Of a stretch of DNA of 64,000 nt, positions 34,373-42,892 are shown one piece after another (position 1 is the first letter of the stretch; every line of letters begins with the position of its first letter). This stretch comes from Comamonadaceae bacterium. Its GTDB lineage: Bacteria > Pseudomonadota > Gammaproteobacteria > Burkholderiales > Burkholderiaceae_C. The DNA is taken from positions 52,678 to 116,677 of the forward strand of contig CANJWZ010000007.1 of NCBI GenBank assembly GCA_947478725.1. The letters are read 5' to 3'. The notes under the pieces were generated by a model, which saw only the letters and a program-made list of their open reading frames with translations, had not been told where the DNA came from and made no database searches. A program made the position numbers and the translations under genes.

Positions 34373-35422
34373 ATGAGGCTTTCTGACCTTCGATTTTTAA
34401 TGGCTTGGCTGCTACCGATGCTTAGCATCTATAGCCTGACCGTTTTACCTACCCACTCGGCGGCCTGGACGCTGGCCATTTGGTGGGGCATAGCACTGAT
34501 TGATATTGCCATGCCTGGCGGCAAACGCTCGCCTGATGCTTTGCCAGCCGGGACGCGCATGACCTATTTCAGCACTGTATTGCGGCTGTATGTGTTGCTG
34601 CAATTGGTTCTGATCGCAGTGGGTATGCATGCAGCTCTGCGGGCCGACTGGCCAACAGCGCTGGGCTTGGCTTTCAGTGTGGGGTTTATCACGGGCTCGC
34701 AGGGCATCACCTTCGCGCACGAGCTGGGTCACAGCAAATCCAAAATTGACCGAGTTTGCGGCTGGGTGCTGATGAGCAGCGTTTGCTATGGGCACTTTAT
34801 GGTTGAGCATTACCGCGGCCACCATCCGCGTGCGGCTACCCAGGTCGACCCGGCGACGTCGCGCCTGGGTGAGAGCCTGTACCAGTTCTTGCCGCGCACG
34901 CTGTGGGGCAGCCTTCAAAGCGGCTGGCAGCTGGAAGGCCAGCGCATCTCGCAAATGAAAACCAGCTGGCTGCGCAGCCCGCTGGCCTGGTCTACAGCTG
35001 CTTCTTTGACGGTTATTGTGGCGATAGCTCTCGTATTTACTGGGCAAGCAGCTATTAAAGTCATAGCGTTTTTCGTGCTGCAATCGATTGTTGCCTTCGT
35101 GCTGCTTGAGATCGTGAACTACATCGAGCATTACGGCCTGCAGCGCAAAACGTCCAACGGCAAGCGCGAAGCCTTTGGCATGATGCACGCCTGGAACGCT
35201 GACCACGTAGCCACCAACTCCATGTTGGCCAACTTGCAGCGCCATTCAGATCACCACATGCACGCCTGGAAGCCTTATGCGACCTTAGAACCTCTGCCTG
35301 GCCCGCAGTTGCCTACCGGTTATGCGGGTTGCCTCATACTGGCCATGATCCCGCCGCTGTGGTTTGCGCTGATGCATCCCCGGCTCGAGAAGTTGGTATC
35401 AAATCAGCCTTTAGCCCAATAA
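34373..35422 (+). CDS. AlkB-type membrane alkane/fatty-acyl monooxygenase
   Basis: A 349-residue integral-membrane di-iron enzyme; the start is ATG 34373 because the track start is GTG. The His boxes follow the AlkB pattern: 'HELGHSK', 'EHYRGHHP', 'NYIEHYGL' and 'LQRHSDHHMHAWKPY'. It would hydroxylate a terminal methyl group using rubredoxin electrons; no rubredoxin gene is adjacent. It is somewhat shorter than classic AlkB. Residues about 218-229 inside a transmembrane segment are encoded by a copy of the dispersed repeat, without loss of frame. Confidence 0.9.
   Translation: MRLSDLRFLMAWLLPMLSIYSLTVLPTHSAAWTLAIWWGIALIDIAMPGGKRSPDALPAGTRMTYFSTVLRLYVLLQLVLIAVGMHAALRADWPTALGLAFSVGFITGSQGITFAHELGHSKSKIDRVCGWVLMSSVCYGHFMVEHYRGHHPRAATQVDPATSRLGESLYQFLPRTLWGSLQSGWQLEGQRISQMKTSWLRSPLAWSTAASLTVIVAIALVFTGQAAIKVIAFFVLQSIVAFVLLEIVNYIEHYGLQRKTSNGKREAFGMMHAWNADHVATNSMLANLQRHSDHHMHAWKPYATLEPLPGPQLPTGYAGCLILAMIPPLWFALMHPRLEKLVSNQPLAQ
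35024..35059. repeat. Dispersed repeat, copy 6, inside the alkB-type coding sequence
   Basis: ATAGCTCTCGTATTTACTG then GGGCAAGCAGCTATTAAA. The right half is nearly identical to intergenic copies 7, 9 and 10. It is read in frame as 'IALVFTGQAAIK'. Confidence 0.6.
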
Positions 35423-35456
35423 TTCGTCGCCCTCCCGACCGACGAGAGGTAAAAAA

Positions 35457-35765
35457 ATGTCGAAAATATCCAGTCAGCGGGTCATCTTGATGCCATCGGT
35501 CAAGGACAACGCGAGAATTGTCGCTGCGGCTAAGGCCGATCCAGATGCCAAGCCCATGACGAAGGTGCAGCTAGATGAGCTTGTGCCGATCAGCGTTGCT
35601 CGCGGCAGGCCAAAGTCCGAGAATAAAAAGCTGCTGCTTTCTGTGCGCTACAGCGTCGAGGTGGTTGAGCATTTTCGCTCGACGGGTGACGGCTGGCAGG
35701 CGCGCATGGACAGTGTGCTCCGTCAATATGTGAGCAAGCATGTGCCCCGCAAGAATGCGACATAA
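35457..35765 (+). CDS. BrnA/DUF4415-like antitoxin, apparently orphan
   Basis: A 102-residue basic protein. Its C-terminal half, 'LLLSVRYSVEVVEHFRSTGDGWQARMD' followed by 'VLRQYV', matches the ribbon-helix-helix BrnA pattern (beta strand, 'W/H-F-+-x-T-G-x-G-Y/W-Q', helix), although I quote it in two parts of one run. A BrnT toxin gene normally sits just upstream; here the alkB-type gene does, so no partner is visible. It could be a solitary regulator. Confidence 0.65.
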   Translation: MSKISSQRVILMPSVKDNARIVAAAKADPDAKPMTKVQLDELVPISVARGRPKSENKKLLLSVRYSVEVVEHFRSTGDGWQARMDSVLRQYVSKHVPRKNAT

Positions 35766-35818
35766 CTGGTTGCGCGTCGCGGGCGCACAGTTTAATGCGC
35801 AAATCGCCAAGCGACTGA

Positions 35819-36277
35819 TTAACCGTCCTTGCCCTCTTCCTTCTCGGCCGGCCAGTCGCGGATATAGGCCTTGAGCATCTTGTTTTCAAAATTCTGGCTG
35901 TCCACCACGGCTTTGGCAACGTCGTACAGACTGATCACGCCCATCAGCATTTTCTGGTTCATCACGGGCATGTAGCGAGCATGGCGGTCCAGCATCATGC
36001 GGCGCACTTCGTCCAGCTCTGTCTCGCTGGTGCAGGTCAGCGGGTGGTCGTCCATGGCTTTTCGCACCAGCATGCTGCCCACTTCACCACCATTGCCGAC
36101 GATGCTGACAATCACTTCCCTGAAAGTCAGCATGCCGACCAGATCGCCGTGCTCCATCACGACCAGTGAACCGATGTCTTTTTCGGCCATGATTTGCGCG
36201 GCTTTGGCCAGCGGCTCATCGGGCTGAACGGTATACAGCGTGCTGCCCTTGACGCGCAAAATGTCAGCTACTTTCAT
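35819..36277 (-). CDS. Tandem CBS-domain protein
   Basis: A 152-residue protein with two CBS motifs: 'VQPDEPLAKAAQIMAEKDIG' with 'GMLTFREVI', and 'DEVRRMMLDRHARYMPVM' with 'GVISLYDVAK'. Paired CBS domains bind adenine nucleotides. It has no effector domain, so its role is regulatory but unknown. The short C-terminal tail is Lys/Glu-rich. Confidence 0.9.
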   Translation of the reverse strand: MKVADILRVKGSTLYTVQPDEPLAKAAQIMAEKDIGSLVVMEHGDLVGMLTFREVIVSIVGNGGEVGSMLVRKAMDDHPLTCTSETELDEVRRMMLDRHARYMPVMNQKMLMGVISLYDVAKAVVDSQNFENKMLKAYIRDWPAEKEEGKDG

Positions 36278-36417
36278 GGCGGTCTCCCCAGGTTGATCAG
36301 GCTATTTTCCCACTCGCGACAGCGTTTCGGGAAGTTGTTTGGCAATATAGCCCACAATAAGCTGGGGCGTGCCCAAGTGGGCGGCCGATTTGCATTCTTT
36401 CATCAGGAGACAACCCC

Positions 36418-37731
36418 ATGCCCGGCTACGCTGACCCCGGCTTTGACACGCTATCACTGCACGCTGGTGCATCGCCTGACCCCACAACTGGCGCACGGGC
36501 GGTACCGATTCACCTGACCACCTCCTTTGTTTTTGAATCAAGCGATCACGCGGCATCGCTTTTCAATCTGGAGCGTGCAGGCCATGTGTATTCACGCATC
36601 AGCAACCCAACCAACGCGGTACTGGAGCAGCGAGTGGCTGCGCTTGAAGGCGGCATAGGCGCCATTGCCACCGCCAGTGGCCAGGCGGCGCTGCACCTGA
36701 GCATTGCCACGCTGATGGGCACGGGCTCGCATATCGTCGCATCGACGGCTTTGTACGGCGGCTCGCAAAACCTGCTGCACTACACCATGCGCCGCTTTGG
36801 CATTGACACCACGTTTGTCAAACCCGGTGACCTCGACGGCTGGCGCGCAGCGGTGCGGCCCACGACCCGCCTGTTTTTTGGCGAGACAGTGGGTAACCCC
36901 GGCCTGGACGTGCTGGACATTGAAGCTGTTGCCGCTATCGCGCACGAGGCCGGTGCGCCGCTGCTGGTGGACTCCACCCTCACCTCACCCTGGCTGATCA
37001 AGCCGTTTGACCACGGCGCTGATCTGGTCTACCACTCAGCGACCAAATTTTTAAGCGGTCACGGCACGGTGATTGGCGGCATAGTGGTCGACGGTGGATC
37101 ATTTGACTGGGAACGTTCAGGCAAGTTCAAGGAACTCACCGAAGGCTACGACGGCTTTCACAACATGGTGTTCAGTGAAGAAAGCACCGTCGGCGCATTT
37201 TTACTGCGCGCGCGGCGTGAAGGCTTGAGAGACTTTGGCGCCTGCATGAGCCCGCACACGGCCTGGCTGATTTTGCAGGGCATCGAGACCCTGAGCCTGC
37301 GCATGGAACGCCACATGCGCAACACCGAAAAGGTCGTGAATTTTTTGGCCAGTCACCCGTTTGTAGGACGCGTCGGCCACCCGCTGCTTGACACACACAC
37401 CAGCCACGCGCTGGCTAAAAAATTATTGCCACGCGGCGCAGGCTCAGTCTTCAGCTTCGACTTGAAAGGCTCGCGCAACCAGGGCAAGGCTTTTGTTGAA
37501 AGCCTCAAAGTCTTCAGCCACCTGGCCAATGTGGGCGACTGCAGAAGTTTGGTGATTCATCCGGCCAGCACCACGCACTTTCGCATGACGGACGAAGCCC
37601 TGAGCGGCGCAGGCATCACGCAAGGCACGATTCGTTTGTCGATTGGGCTGGAAGATGCCGATGATTTGATAGACGACTTGAAACGGGCTTTGAAAGTCGC
37701 CGAGAAGGCTGCTGAAAAAGCGGGAGCCTAA
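36418..37731 (+). CDS. metY: O-acetylhomoserine sulfhydrylase (Cys/Met metabolism PLP enzyme)
   Basis: A 437-residue gamma-family PLP enzyme that makes homocysteine from O-acetylhomoserine and sulfide. 'YSRISNPTNAVLEQRVAALE' opens the family, 'YHSATKFLSGHG' carries the Schiff-base Lys, and 'LANVGDCRSLVIHPASTTH' is typical of MetY rather than MetB or MetZ. A good ribosome site (AGGAGA) precedes the ATG. No SAM riboswitch was apparent in the 140-bp leader. The hydrolase gene follows after 3 bp. Confidence 0.93.
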   Translation: MPGYADPGFDTLSLHAGASPDPTTGARAVPIHLTTSFVFESSDHAASLFNLERAGHVYSRISNPTNAVLEQRVAALEGGIGAIATASGQAALHLSIATLMGTGSHIVASTALYGGSQNLLHYTMRRFGIDTTFVKPGDLDGWRAAVRPTTRLFFGETVGNPGLDVLDIEAVAAIAHEAGAPLLVDSTLTSPWLIKPFDHGADLVYHSATKFLSGHGTVIGGIVVDGGSFDWERSGKFKELTEGYDGFHNMVFSEESTVGAFLLRARREGLRDFGACMSPHTAWLILQGIETLSLRMERHMRNTEKVVNFLASHPFVGRVGHPLLDTHTSHALAKKLLPRGAGSVFSFDLKGSRNQGKAFVESLKVFSHLANVGDCRSLVIHPASTTHFRMTDEALSGAGITQGTIRLSIGLEDADDLIDDLKRALKVAEKAAEKAGA

Positions 37732-37734
37732 GCC

Positions 37735-38550
37735 ATGTACCTGCAAGTCAACAACCACAAAACCTATTGCTACACAGCAGGCAAAGCAATCGACCCGACC
37801 CAGCCGACAGTCGTGTTTATTCATGGCGTGCTGGGTGACCACAGCGTGTGGATTTTGCAGAGCCGGTACATGGCCAACCACGGCTGGAACGTGTTGGCCA
37901 TAGACCTGCCGGGGCATTGCAAAAGCGAAGGCAACGCCCCCGCCAGTGTTGAAGAAGCCGCTACGTTTATTGAATCACTGCTGGACGCAGCAGGGATTGA
38001 AAAGGCAGCGCTGGTGGGCCACAGCTGGGGCTCGCTGATTGGGTTAGAAGCTGCTTCAAAGCTGAAAGATCGCATCAATCGCTTGGTGCTGGTGGGCACG
38101 GCTTTCCCCATGAAGGTGTCTCCAGCGCTGCTCGATATGTCGCTCAATAACCCGATGGCGGCGCTCAAAATGATCAATGTGCTTTCACGCAGCACGCTGG
38201 CCGCCCCACCCTCGGCACTCGGCCCCGGCACCTGGGTGTACGGCAGCAACATGGCGCTGGGCCGGCGCGTGCTGGCCAGCAACACCCAAGTCAACGTGTT
38301 TCACCGCGGCTTCAAGGCTTGTGATGACTATGCCAACGGTGAGGCGGCGATGAGCCAGATCACCTGCCCGGTGCTGTTTTTGCTCGGCGCACAAGACCAG
38401 ATGACGCTGGCCAAATCAGCGCAACTGTTGATCGACACCGCTGAAAAAACGGGCAAGGACTTTTCTGTGGTCAGCTTGGCTGTGGGCCACCACCAGATGA
38501 CTGAAGCGCCTGAAGAAACACTGATGGCCATCAAAGATTTTTTGAAATGA
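37735..38550 (+). CDS. Alpha/beta hydrolase
   Basis: A 271-residue alpha/beta hydrolase. 'VFIHGVLGDHSVW' is the oxyanion loop, 'ALVGHSWGSLIGLEAA' the nucleophile elbow with Ser, 'FLLGAQDQMT' holds the acid, and the His is in 'AVGHHQMTEAP'. It is 3 bp after metY, so the two are co-transcribed. The substrate is unknown; a homoserine acyltransferase role is not supported, because the length and motifs differ. Confidence 0.9.
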   Translation: MYLQVNNHKTYCYTAGKAIDPTQPTVVFIHGVLGDHSVWILQSRYMANHGWNVLAIDLPGHCKSEGNAPASVEEAATFIESLLDAAGIEKAALVGHSWGSLIGLEAASKLKDRINRLVLVGTAFPMKVSPALLDMSLNNPMAALKMINVLSRSTLAAPPSALGPGTWVYGSNMALGRRVLASNTQVNVFHRGFKACDDYANGEAAMSQITCPVLFLLGAQDQMTLAKSAQLLIDTAEKTGKDFSVVSLAVGHHQMTEAPEETLMAIKDFLK

Positions 38551-38615
38551 TTCGCGCCATACAAGAAGGTCGAGTTTGAACCTTGGTACGGCACGCCATC
38601 AGCCCTGTTTGAACA

Positions 38616-38693
38616 CCACTCCAGCAGCGCGAAGGTGATTTGATCGAAAATTTTGCGTCCACCATTCCGATTGAGGTGATTGGCAACTTACTG
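38616..38693 (+). pseudogene. Possible cytochrome P450 relic
   Basis: The plus frame reads 'GDLIENFASTIPIEVIGNLL', which resembles the D-L-I-x-x-F-A-x-x-I-P-x-x-V-I-x-x-L-L segment of bacterial P450s ahead of the I-helix. A stop lies 2 codons upstream of the match, and downstream the likeness ends. No haem-binding Cys motif is nearby. The region lies in the 186-bp gap between the hydrolase and DUF962 genes. The match is short, so this is tentative. Confidence 0.35.
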
Positions 38694-38736
38694 ACGCTTT
38701 GCAGTGGCCTAAACTTCAGGCAATCGCAAGGACGAC

Positions 38737-39060
38737 ATGGAGACAAGCATGCAAGACCCCAAAGCCTTCCAAAGCTTTTCAGAGTTTTACCCGTTTTATT
38801 TAACCGAGCACAGCAACACAACCTGCCGCCGCCTGCATTTCGTGGGTTCCAGCCTGAGCCTGGTCTGCCTGGCCATGTTGATCGCCACCGGAAAACCGCA
38901 GTACCTGCTCTACGGCTTGCTCTGCGGTTATGGCTTTGCTTGGGTCGGCCACTTTGGCTTTGAGAAAAACAAGCCCGCCAGCTTCAAGCGCCCGCTGTAC
39001 AGCTTCATGGGCGACTGGGCCATGTACAAAGACATCTGGCGGGGCAAAGTCAAGATGTGA
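38737..39060 (+). CDS. DUF962/Mpo1-like membrane protein
   Basis: A 107-residue protein with the DUF962 pattern: 'FYPFYLTEHSNTTCRRLHFV', two adjacent hydrophobic segments, and 'WVGHFGFEKNKPASFKRPLY' with the conserved His and the final 'DWAMY'. Yeast Mpo1 of this family is an Fe-dependent dioxygenase for 2-hydroxy fatty acids; bacterial members are mostly uncharacterised. ATG 38749 is an alternative start. Confidence 0.88.
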   Translation: METSMQDPKAFQSFSEFYPFYLTEHSNTTCRRLHFVGSSLSLVCLAMLIATGKPQYLLYGLLCGYGFAWVGHFGFEKNKPASFKRPLYSFMGDWAMYKDIWRGKVKM

Positions 39061-39130
39061 GTCACGACAAGCGTTTGAAATCTTCGAAGTTCTTTTTCAA
39101 GAACCAAAACACCTGCCTTCATACGTCTTT

Positions 39131-39180
39131 TAGGCCTCCCGACCAATAGATACTTGGGCGAGCAGCTATTAAAAAATATC
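39131..39180. repeat. Dispersed intergenic repeat, copy 7
   Basis: TAGGCCTCCCGACCAATAGA then TACTTGGGCGAGCAGCTATT and an A-run. It is the closest relative in this window of the alkB-internal copy. Confidence 0.6.
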
Positions 39181-39196
39181 TTTTACCGGGCCGTAA

Positions 39197-40438
39197 TTAC
39201 AGTGCCTGACTCAGCTTGAGTTGGGACCATTGGCCGGCCGCCCACAGCGGCAGGGTCGAATCGGTTTTGTCCAGCAGCAGCCGCTGCATCAAAGGCTCCA
39301 GCATGGTCTGCTCGGGGTCGGCCAGCAGAATGTAGTTTGACTCTTCGTCGGCCCCAGCATCCAGGTTGGGCACGAGCTGACCCACCCAATCGAGTTCCGT
39401 CAGGGTTTCCAGAATCGGCTCGAGTTGCAACACGTCAATCCGCATGGTCTGCGCCAGACTCGATGCGCTGCAGCCTCTTCGGTTACTGCTCTTGACGCCA
39501 TTCAAGTGCTGCAGCACTTCAATCGCCAATTGAAACTGCCAGCCTCTGGCCGCGCCCACGCCGTTGTCACCACCGCGCCTGGCCACGCCTGCAAGCAGGC
39601 TGGGCAGGTAAGCGGCGACCACGGCGCCCAACAGCACAATGATCCAGGCCACATAAATCCAGACCAGCAAAATCGGCAGGGTGGCGAAGGCGCCGTAAAT
39701 CATGGAATAAGTGGGCACTTTGCTCAGATACAGGACCAGCGCTTTTTTTGCTAGCTCCATGCCAACCGCTGCAAAAATGCCGCCCGCCCAAGCGTGCGAG
39801 CGTTTGACGTAGGTGTTGGGCACGTAGCGGTACAAGACGGCCAGCCCTGCGGCAACCATTAAAAACTGTAAGCTGCTAAACAAAAACCGCAGACTGAAGG
39901 GCAATGCGCCGACCAACCCGCTGGTAGCCACCACCACCCACGAGGTGAGCGCCAGGCTGGCTCCCAGCAACACCGGCCCCAGCGTGATGGCCGACCAGTA
40001 CATCAGCACGCGCTGGGTCAAAGGGCGCGCTTTTTTGACGCGCCAGATCCCGTTGAGGGTGCGGTCAATCGTCAAAATCAGGGTAATGGCTGTGAGCAGC
40101 AAAATACCCAGGCCCGCGACACCGAGTTTGTTGGCTTGCCGGCTGAACTGTGTCAGATAGCCCAGCACCTGACGGGCGATGTTGTCGGGAATCAGGCTTT
40201 CGACCAGCCAGCTTTGCAAGGCGCCCTGCATGGTTGAAAACATCGGGAAAGCCGAGAAAACCGCCAAGACCACAGTAAAAAATGGCACCAGCGCAATCGT
40301 GGTGGTGAACGTCAGACTGCTGGCTGTCAGGCCCATGTGGTCTTCACGGAAACGGTCACGAAGCGTGAGCAGCGTGTCGCGCCAGGGGAAATGCAACAGG
40401 TCTGCCCAAAAGACTTGTAATCGTTGTTGAAAATTCAT
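39197..40438 (-). CDS. YihY/BrkB family membrane protein
   Basis: A 413-residue inner-membrane protein. The N-terminal 290 residues hold about six transmembrane segments with the family motifs 'LTASSLTFTTTIALVPFFTV', 'WRVKKARPLTQRVLMYWS' and 'YGAFATLPILLVWIYVAWII'. The C-terminal 120 residues are soluble and include a winged-helix-like part. It was once called RNase BN, but that activity belongs to another protein. ATG 40450 is an alternative start. Divergent from the DUF2069 gene. Confidence 0.9.
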   Translation of the reverse strand: MNFQQRLQVFWADLLHFPWRDTLLTLRDRFREDHMGLTASSLTFTTTIALVPFFTVVLAVFSAFPMFSTMQGALQSWLVESLIPDNIARQVLGYLTQFSRQANKLGVAGLGILLLTAITLILTIDRTLNGIWRVKKARPLTQRVLMYWSAITLGPVLLGASLALTSWVVVATSGLVGALPFSLRFLFSSLQFLMVAAGLAVLYRYVPNTYVKRSHAWAGGIFAAVGMELAKKALVLYLSKVPTYSMIYGAFATLPILLVWIYVAWIIVLLGAVVAAYLPSLLAGVARRGGDNGVGAARGWQFQLAIEVLQHLNGVKSSNRRGCSASSLAQTMRIDVLQLEPILETLTELDWVGQLVPNLDAGADEESNYILLADPEQTMLEPLMQRLLLDKTDSTLPLWAAGQWSQLKLSQAL

Positions 40439-40484
40439 CCCCGGTATCATGCCTCAAGCGACCGCCCTCCCTTCCTAAGCTGAT

Positions 40485-40859
40485 ATGAACAAAGAAAATC
40501 AAATTGACGTCATCCGCTGGACCGCAGCGACCAGCCTGTTTGGCCTGATTGTGCTGGGCGTGTTGTGGGAAATGGTGCTGGCTCCCATCCGCCCGGGCGG
40601 CTCCTTGCTGGCTTTAAAAGTGTTGCCGCTGATCTTGCCGCTGGCCGGCGTGATGAAAAATCGCATGTACACCTACCGCTGGCTCAGCCTGCTGGTGTGG
40701 CTGTACTTCACCGAAGGGGTGGTGCGCGCCTGGAGCGACAAGGCACCCGGCAACTATTTGGCCATGGCAGAAGTGTGTTTGTGCCTGGTGCTGTTTGCCG
40801 CCTGCTCACTGCATGTGAAGGTGCGGTTCAAGGGCATTCCCAAGCAGGCCAAAGCATGA
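40485..40859 (+). CDS. DUF2069 membrane protein
   Basis: A 124-residue protein with three to four transmembrane segments ('LFGLIVLGVLWEMVLAPI', 'LKVLPLILPLAGVMKNRMYT', 'AEVCLCLVLFAACSLHV') and the family's conserved 'YTYRWLSLLVWLYFTEGVVR'. Function unknown. Its stop overlaps the next start (ATGA). Confidence 0.88.
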   Translation: MNKENQIDVIRWTAATSLFGLIVLGVLWEMVLAPIRPGGSLLALKVLPLILPLAGVMKNRMYTYRWLSLLVWLYFTEGVVRAWSDKAPGNYLAMAEVCLCLVLFAACSLHVKVRFKGIPKQAKA

Positions 40860-42271
40860 GCCATGTTCTGCTTGACAGCTTGAGGTCTATCGCCGGGGCG
40901 ATGAACGTTTTGGTCGATGGCGATCTTTCGGCCTACGAGCTGGACTGGCGCAAACGCTCGCGCGGCAAGGCACTGGCTGTGGTGCGGCCTGCCAGCACAA
41001 GCGAAGTCGCGGCGGTGGTCAAAGCTTGTGCGGCCGCCGGTATCAGCATCGTCACTCAGGGCGGCAACACGGGTTTGGTCTGCGGCTCGGTTCCTGACGA
41101 CTCAGGGCAGCAGGTCGTGCTGAGCCTGCAACGCATGAACACGGTACGCAGCATGGATGCGGCCAATCTGACCATGACGGTTGATGCAGGCTGCATTTTG
41201 CAAAACCTGCAAGACACCGCTGAGAAGGCTGGTTTTTTGTTCCCGCTCAGTCTGGCCGCCGAAGGCAGTTGCACGATTGGCGGGAATTTGGCGACCAACG
41301 CGGGCGGCACGCAAGTTGTGCGCTATGGCAATGCACGCGACTTGTGCCTGGGTCTGGAGGTCGTCACAGCGCAGGGCGAGATTTGGCACGGCCTGAGTGG
41401 CCTGCGCAAAGACAACACCGGTTACGACCTGCGCGATTTGTTTGTAGGCAGTGAAGGCACGCTGGGCATCATCACCGCCGCCACCTTGAAGCTTTACCCG
41501 ATGCCCGCTGCAAGGCTGACAGCCTGGGCCGCTGTGCCGTCGATGGAACACGCCGTCACCCTGCTGGGCCTGGTGCACAAACACTTGGGTGCCGGGCTGA
41601 CGGGTTTTGAAGTGATGGGCCAGTTTGCGCTGAGCCTGGTGGCCAAGCACTACCCCCATCAGCGCGTGCCTTTGTGGCAAGACGCGCCTTATTGTGTTTT
41701 GCTTGAAAACTCGGATCACGAGAGTGAAAGCCATGCACGGGCGCAGTTTGAATCCTTGCTTGAAACTGCTTTTGCCAACGGCTGCGTGCTGGACGCCGTC
41801 GTCGCTGAAAACTTAAGTCAAGCCAGCCAGCTATGGCATGTCCGCGAGAGCATTCCTTTAGCACAGGCTGAAGAAGGCTTGAACATCAAGCACGACGTCT
41901 CCATTGCCGTGTCACGCATTCCAGAATTTGTGGCCACCACTGACGCGCTGCTGCAGGCGGCGATACCGGGCGTGCGGTTGGTCAATTTTGGTCACCTGGG
42001 CGATGGCAACTTGCATTACAACGTGCAAGCCCCGGCTGACGGGGATTCAAAAGCCTTTTTGCGTGAGCGTGAAGCCGATGTCAACACGCTTGTTTATGAC
42101 TCGGTGGCGCGTTTTGAGGGCTCCATTTCTGCCGAGCATGGCGTGGGCAGCCTGAAGGTGGACAAACTCGAACACCACAAGTCCCCCGTCGCGCTGGGCA
42201 TGATGCGCGCCATCAAACAGGCGCTGGACCCCCAAGGCCTGATGAATCCGGGGCGGGTAGTACGGGTTTAA
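40856..42271 (+). CDS. FAD-binding oxidoreductase (D-2-hydroxyglutarate/glycolate dehydrogenase-like)
   Basis: The track ORF begins at 40565 in another gene; the real start is ATG 40856, giving 471 residues. The PCMH FAD domain has 'VTQGGNTGLVCGSVPDD' and 'GSCTIGGNLATNAGGTQVVR'. The C-terminal domain has 'LVNFGHLGDGNLHYNVQA' and 'SAEHGVGSLKVDKL', with the metal-binding His residues of the D-2-hydroxyglutarate dehydrogenase branch. It would oxidise a D-2-hydroxyacid. It has no Fe-S domain, unlike the protein at 21.7 kb. Confidence 0.9.
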   Translation: MSHVLLDSLRSIAGAMNVLVDGDLSAYELDWRKRSRGKALAVVRPASTSEVAAVVKACAAAGISIVTQGGNTGLVCGSVPDDSGQQVVLSLQRMNTVRSMDAANLTMTVDAGCILQNLQDTAEKAGFLFPLSLAAEGSCTIGGNLATNAGGTQVVRYGNARDLCLGLEVVTAQGEIWHGLSGLRKDNTGYDLRDLFVGSEGTLGIITAATLKLYPMPAARLTAWAAVPSMEHAVTLLGLVHKHLGAGLTGFEVMGQFALSLVAKHYPHQRVPLWQDAPYCVLLENSDHESESHARAQFESLLETAFANGCVLDAVVAENLSQASQLWHVRESIPLAQAEEGLNIKHDVSIAVSRIPEFVATTDALLQAAIPGVRLVNFGHLGDGNLHYNVQAPADGDSKAFLREREADVNTLVYDSVARFEGSISAEHGVGSLKVDKLEHHKSPVALGMMRAIKQALDPQGLMNPGRVVRV

Positions 42272-42283
42272 TGCCTTGAAATT

Positions 42284-42303
42284 TGCGCATGATAATATGC
42301 GCA
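42284..42303. promoter_or_regulatory. 20-bp palindrome TGCGCAT-n6-ATGCGCA ahead of ccdA
   Basis: A perfect 7-bp inverted repeat flanking GATAAT, 19 bp upstream of the ccdA start. The position suits autoregulation by CcdA or the CcdA-CcdB complex. Role inferred. Confidence 0.6.
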
Positions 42304-42322
42304 TACTTTATGGAGTTAAATC

Positions 42323-42562
42323 ATGCTGCGATTTGAACACGCCCCAAAAAAAGCGACCAATCTGTCCCTCAATTCCAAAGTGCTGGAGGCAGCGCGCGAA
42401 ATGGGCATGAACCTGTCGCAAACTGTCGATGCTTTGCTGGCCGACGAAGTCAAGCGCCGCTATTGGGAGCAGTGGAACGAGCGCAACAAGGATGCTGTCG
42501 ATGAATACAACGCCCGTATTGCAAAATATGGTTTGCCGCTTGAGAAATACCGTACTTTTTAA
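42323..42562 (+). CDS. ccdA: CcdA-family antitoxin
   Basis: A 79-residue protein. The N-terminal half is a ribbon-helix-helix ('ATNLSLNSKVLEAAREMGMN' then 'LSQTVDALLADEV'), and the C-terminal 'WNERNKDAVDEYNARIAKYG' is the CcdA tail that wraps the toxin. It is followed 14 bp later by ccdB. Confidence 0.92.
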   Translation: MLRFEHAPKKATNLSLNSKVLEAAREMGMNLSQTVDALLADEVKRRYWEQWNERNKDAVDEYNARIAKYGLPLEKYRTF

Positions 42563-42576
42563 GTTGTTCGACCATC

Positions 42577-42891
42577 ATGGCCCGATTTGATGTTTATGCG
42601 CACCCCGATGCCGAGCTTCGCAAACAAACTCCCTATTTGGTGGATGTTCAAAACGGCTTCCTTGATAGCCTGGAGACGCGAATTGTCATTCCGCTGCGCA
42701 GCAGCAAGTACATTTCAAACCCTCTCAGGGACTTGAACCCGATTTTTGAAATAGCGGGCGGCAATGTCGTTCTGGACACGGCTGCCATGGCAGCTTTTCC
42801 AACCGCTCTTTTGAAACGCCCTGCAACCGACCTCGCCAGGCACGCTGCTGTTGTGACAGGTGCCATCGACACACTTTTGGGATCACATTAA
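42577..42891 (+). CDS. ccdB: CcdB-family toxin
   Basis: A 104-residue protein aligning by eye with CcdB: '[20 protein letters not shown]' and '[20 protein letters not shown]'. The F-plasmid toxin needs a C-terminal Trp-Gly-Ile to poison gyrase. This protein ends '..DTLLGSH' and lacks that triad, so its target or potency may differ. It ends 1 bp before the thyA start. Confidence 0.9.
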   Translation: MARFDVYAHPDAELRKQTPYLVDVQNGFLDSLETRIVIPLRSSKYISNPLRDLNPIFEIAGGNVVLDTAAMAAFPTALLKRPATDLARHAAVVTGAIDTLLGSH

Positions 42892-42892
42892 A

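Noticed and set aside
36278-36417. Search for a SAM or other riboswitch ahead of metY
   Set aside because: No conserved riboswitch core or terminator-like alternative structure is apparent by eye.
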